From: Rhinopithecus roxellana
Lineage: Eukaryota; Chordata; Mammalia; Primates; Cercopithecidae
Length of the DNA: 64,000 bases
Reading direction: 5' to 3'
Assembly: GCF_007565055.1 (NCBI RefSeq)
Contig: NC_044557.1
Span: forward strand, 71,142,095-71,206,094
The notes under the pieces were generated by a model that did not search any database, was not told where the DNA came from, and saw only the letters and a list, made by a program, of their open reading frames with translations. This document shows positions 59,793 to 64,000 of the stretch, piece by piece; position 1 is the stretch's first letter, and each line of letters starts with the position of its first letter. Both the position numbers and the translations under genes were made by a program.

Positions 59793-61812
59793 TATAAAGG
59801 GTATCCAGTTAGGAAAAGAAGAAGTCAAATTGTCCCTGTTTGCAGATGACATGATTGTATATTTAGAAAACCCCATTGTCTCAGCCCAAAAGCTCCTTCA
59901 GCTGATAAGCAACTTCAGCAAAGTCTCAGGATACAAAATTAATGTGCAAAAATCACAAGCATTCTTATACACCAGTAACAGACAGTGAGCCAAATCATGA
60001 ATGAACTTCCATTCACAATTGCTTCAAAGAGAATAAAATACCTAGGAATCCAACTTACAAGGGATGTCAAGGACCTCTTCAAGGAGAACTACAAACCACT
60101 GCTCAGTGAAATCAAAGAGGACACTAACAAATGGAAGAACATACCATGCTCATGGATAGGAAGAATCAATATCGTGAAAATGGCCATACTGCCCAAGGTT
60201 ATTTATAGATTCAATGCCATCCCCATCAAGCTACCAATGAGTTTCTTCACAGAATTGGAAAAAACTGCTTTAAAGTTCATATGGAACCAAAAAAGAGCCC
60301 GCATTGCCAAGATAATCCTATGTCATAAGAACAAAGCTGGAGGCATCATGCTACCTGACTTCAAACTATACTAAAAGCCTACAGTAACCAAAACAGCATG
60401 GTACTGGTACCAAAACAGAGATATAGACCAGTGGAACAGAACAGAGTCCTCAGAAATAATACCACACATCTACAGCCATCTGATCTTTGACAAACCTGAG
60501 AGAAACAAGAAATGGGGAAAGGATTCCCTATTTAATAAATGGTGCTGGGAATATTGGCTAGCCATAAGTAGAAAGCTGAAACTGGATCCTTTCCTTACTC
60601 CTTATACGAAAATTAATTCAAGATGGATTAGAGACTTAAATGTTAGACCTAATACCATAAAAACCCTAGAAGAAAACCTAGGTAGTCCCATTCAGGACAT
60701 AGGCATGGGCAAGGACTTCATGTCTAAAACACCAAAAGCAACGGCAGCAAAAGCCAAAATTGACAAATGGGATCTCATTAAACTAAAGAGCTTCTGTACA
60801 GCAAAAGAAACTACCATCAGAGTAAACAGGCAACCTACAGAATGGGAGAAAATTTTTGCAATCTACTCATCTGACAAAGGGCTAATATCCAGAACCTACA
60901 AAGAACTCAAATAAATTTACAAGAAAAAAAACAACCCCATCAAAAAGTGGGGAAAGGATATGAACAGACATTTCTCAAAAGAAGACATTCATACAGCCAA
61001 CAGACACATGAAAAAATGCTCATCATCACTGGCCATCAGAGAGATGCAAATCAAAACCACAATGAAATACCATCTCACACCAGTTAGAATGGCAATCATT
61101 CAAAAGTCAGGAAACAACAGGTGCTGGAGAGGATGTGGAGAATTAGGAACACTTTTACACTGTTGGTGGGATTGTGAACTAGTTCAACCATTATGGAAAA
61201 CAGTATGGCAATTCCTCAAGGATCTAGAACTAGATGTACCATATGACCCAGCCATCCCACTACTGGGTATATACCCAAAGGATTATAAATTATGCTGCTA
61301 TAAAGACACATGCACACGTATGTTTATTGCGGCACTATTCACAATAGCAAAGACTTGGAATCAACCCAAATGTCCATCTGTGACAGACTGGATTAGGAAA
61401 ATGTGGCACATATACACCATGGAATATTATGCAGCCATAAAAAAGGATGAGTTTGCGTCCTTTGTAGGGACATGGATGCAGCTGGAAACCATCATTCTCA
61501 GCAAACTATCACAAGAACAGAAACCAAACACTGCATGTTCTCACTCATAGGTGGGAACTGAACAATGAGATCACTTGGACTCGGGAAGGGGAACATCACA
61601 CCTTGGGGCCTATCACGGGGTGGGGGAGGGGGGAGGGATTGCATTGGGAGTTATACCTGATATAAATGACGAATTGATGGGTGCTGACGAGTTGATGGGT
61701 GCAGCACACCAACATGGCACAAGTATACATATGTAACAAACCTGCACGTTATGCACATGTACCCTAGAACTTAAAGTATAATAAAAAATAATTTATTATA
61801 CATAAAAAAAAG
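59793..61812 (+). mobile_element. 5'-truncated L1PA-type LINE (Old World monkey type 3' end)
   Basis: The element starts inside RT (AAAGGGTATCCAGTTAGG) and runs to a 3' UTR with a G-rich tract (61618-61639) and a duplicated GATGGGTGCTGACGAGTTGATGGG-like motif around 61676-61700. It ends with an A-rich tail at about 61785-61812. The 3' UTR variant resembles cercopithecid L1s. It is the least diverged LINE in the window. Confidence 0.93.
59800..61550 (+). pseudogene. L1PA ORF2 3' part, disabled
   Basis: Frame 1 reads GIQLGKEEVKLSLFADDMIVYLENP through RT until a small net deletion near 59984 shifts the frame. The frame then runs 59985-60374, stops at a TAA (TAC changed), and goes on with a second stop at 60912. 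It finishes with a 196-codon open part (60960-61550) carrying the C-terminal zinc-knuckle-like motif CWRGCGELGTLLHCWWDC. Three or so lesions over 1.75 kb indicate a fairly recent element. Confidence 0.93.
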
Positions 61813-61813
61813 A

Positions 61814-62087
61814 GGCGGGCGCGGTGGCTCAAGCCTGTAATCCCAGCACTTTGGGAGGCCGAGACGGGCGGATCACAAGGTCAGGAGATCGAGACCATCC
61901 TGGCTAACAAGGTGAAACCCCGTCTCTACTAAAAAATACAAAAAATTAGCCGGGCGATTTGGCGGGCGCCTGTGGTCCCAGCTACTCGGGAGGCTGAGGC
62001 AGGAGAGTGGCCTATACCCAGGAGGCAGAGCTTGCAGTGAGCTGAGATCCGGCCACTGCACTCCAGCCTGGGCACGAGACTCCGTAT

Positions 62088-62124
<37 letters not shown>

Positions 62125-62133
62125 AAAAAAAAA
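61814..62133 (+). mobile_element. AluY of the Old World monkey type (AluYR-like) in the L1 tail
   Basis: A nearly intact Alu begins GGCGGGCGCGGTGGCTCAAG and ends in a long poly-A run (62089-62121). It carries GAGACGGGCGGATCAC and GAGATCCGGCCACTGCACTCC, which I associate with monkey AluYR. An A-run plus GA on each side suggests it inserted into the poly-A tail of the preceding L1. Confidence 0.93.
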
Positions 62134-62135
62134 GA

Positions 62136-64000
62136 ATTATGATTTGATTTTCATGAGATCATCTATCAGCTATTTTTAAAAGTCTGTACTTTTGCTGATT
62201 TATTAAAATTTTGCTTAATAAGATACCATTTGGGGATTTAAGAATCAAATACAAATTCACCCTTTTTCATTTCTATAGATGTCTATTTATGATAGGAAGC
62301 AATGATAGTAACTTTTGAGAAAGATTTGAAGTTCAAAGTTCAATAAGCATGATAAATATATAAGCACGATAACACAGGCATGGTAAGAGAGAATTAGAAA
62401 GCTTCATGTGTATACCCCATAGCTGGATGAGTTTACTATCCATGAATTGATGGCATAGTCCTTGGCAGGCAACAGGCAATAAGAACAAATATTGTCTTAT
62501 ATCCTTCTTGACTAATCAAACTCTTGTGGTAAACTGAGTCATGAGATTATACACAAGTCATTGTAAATCAAGTGGAATAAAATAAGCTTTGGGGTAACTT
62601 AATCCAGAAAATCTCCTGGCTTTTCTCTGAACCATGATCAACAAATTCTGGTAATTATAATTTAGGCAATTCATGTGCTTAGATGAAAACTAATAAAGAA
62701 ATATTTCCCAGTGTCACTGCATTGTCAGAAAAAAGTTTCCATGTTTATTAACAGTATAAGAAAATTTAAAAGATTGAAGATATATTGATGTTTCTATCAA
62801 TAACATATTCTAAAAATATTTATTAGGTTTTCATTATAAGGAATGTAGGTACATTCTTATTTGAACACCAAAGTTGACCTCAACCCAATGAAACTTGTCA
62901 ACTTTGAAAGTGAAAAATGTAAAAATGCCTGGATTTCCATGGTGATTTAACTGACCCTTTCCATCAGTTGTTATTCTTGTGGATTTGTAGTTCAAAGAAA
63001 GGTTCATAGTTTAGCCCATTACAAAGTACTATATGCTCCAACACATGTGAACTGCACCAAACATTTACCTAGCTTTAGAGGATTTCTTTTGCATCCAGAA
63101 GAAACCTCAGATACTTAGTTAATGTTTCCTACATTTTGATTTGATTTTTTTCTCCTAGTTTTCCTGATGTATGATCTACATCTCCATATGTTTATATTTA
63201 GTCAACACAAGCTATAAAAATACATGCAAAATTAAGGGTAGGATAAAGTCAATTATCCAAATAATACAAATCAGGATAATTTCACCTTCAATCTGCAACT
63301 TGTTATTAACAAAAGTTTGATCTTCCTGTTTTTTTCCCTCGAAGTATTTTTAAATCAAGTCAAAATGTTGGTCACCAGAGTATATTATTGTAATAATATC
63401 ATCAGCAACATATAAAATTCTTCTATGCTTTTTATTCTACTCTTTCTAGCTCTAGATGGTTATGTTTGTGTAAGTTTGGGTTAAGTCATGTAATATCTGT
63501 ATAGACTTTTAAAATTATCTAAACTTAATTCACCAGTGGTTGAAAAAGTACCATGAGATCTTGTTTTGTAGTCTTAACTGTAGCACGTAAATCTGTTCTG
63601 CAGACCATAACAGCAGCAGTGTAATGAAGATACTTGCTAGCATCAGTCATGATGGCATGGAATTAGAAGGGAGTGGCTCATTTGGGTAACATACTTCCCT
63701 TGGGTCTGAAGCTGATTGATATAAGGCTTATAGCTAATAGGTCTTATCGCCTTCAGTGACAGAATTGGCTAGAGGCCCAGACCAAGATCATTTCATTGGA
63801 TGAATGATTATTAATTCTAAAGATAATATAAATCAAAGGATTTAAAAATGGGGGCTGTTATATTCATCACAACTGGAATCTTTGACGAATTTAACAGCTC
63901 CCATCTTCCCAGCACAGGCAGACTGACCCATGTTAATGCTGTGTAGGATTTCAATAGAAGAAAAGGTTCAGGCTAACAGGATCACCAACCTCTGTCGCTC
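62136..64000. other. Unassigned A+T-rich sequence
   Basis: About 1.9 kb to the end of the window with no recognised gene, RNA or repeat family. Confidence 0.6.

Overview
The window is 64 kb of primate nuclear DNA in which I find no host protein-coding exon, tRNA, rRNA or other cellular RNA gene. Most of it is layered transposon sequence: L1 LINEs of several ages, Alu SINEs, MaLR (THE1/MST/MLT1) LTRs, an ERV1 provirus fragment, and older L2, MIR, HAL1 and MER5 pieces. These are separated by A+T-rich stretches I could not assign. Two Alus (16193-16498 minus, 61814-62133 plus) carry base changes I associate with the AluYR lineage of Old World monkeys, and the L1 3' end at 61.6-61.8 kb also looks monkey-type. 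A cercopithecid (macaque/baboon-like) source is therefore the best guess. Subfamily names come from recognition, not from a database search.

Layout. 1-4201: 3' two thirds of a plus-strand L1 with an Alu inside. 4205-6928: ERV1 remnant running integrase C-terminus, env, polypurine tract, 3' LTR, split by an MST-type LTR (5186-5591). 7330-8325: L2 and MIR. 8661-8980: AluJ. 9128-18155: an old L1 that received an MST-type LTR (13499-13925) and then a second, internally deleted L1 (15225-17186), which itself received a young AluYR. 18156-23805: mostly unassigned, with two Alus. 23806-30832: an old L1 interrupted by a MaLR LTR plus internal region and by a THE1 LTR. 30833-35010: unassigned sequence with MER5A, L2 and MIR pieces. 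35013-37285: HAL1-like sequence with three Alus. 37286-38872: L1 with a 5' inversion. 38873-39412: G-rich minisatellite. 40305-40710: THE1 LTR. 44027-45599: Alu, ERV1 LTR and an inverted duplication. 46450-49555: L1, MER5, L1 and MLT1 pieces. 50655-51596: a perfect 307-bp inverted repeat. 51775-59720: old L1 split by an essentially full-length minus-strand L1PA-type element (52422-58551). 59793-61812: 5'-truncated plus-strand L1PA-type element followed by AluYR. 62136-64000: unassigned.

No genes act together here. All L1 and ERV reading frames I followed carry stops or frameshifts. The signals most worth checking are structural: the identical 307-bp inverted repeat at 50.7-51.6 kb, the older inverted duplication at 44.2-45.6 kb, the homogeneous 18-bp minisatellite, a short copied insertion inside a THE1 LTR, and CA microsatellites grown at the same homologous point in three separate L1s. 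I found no convincing new multi-gene system.
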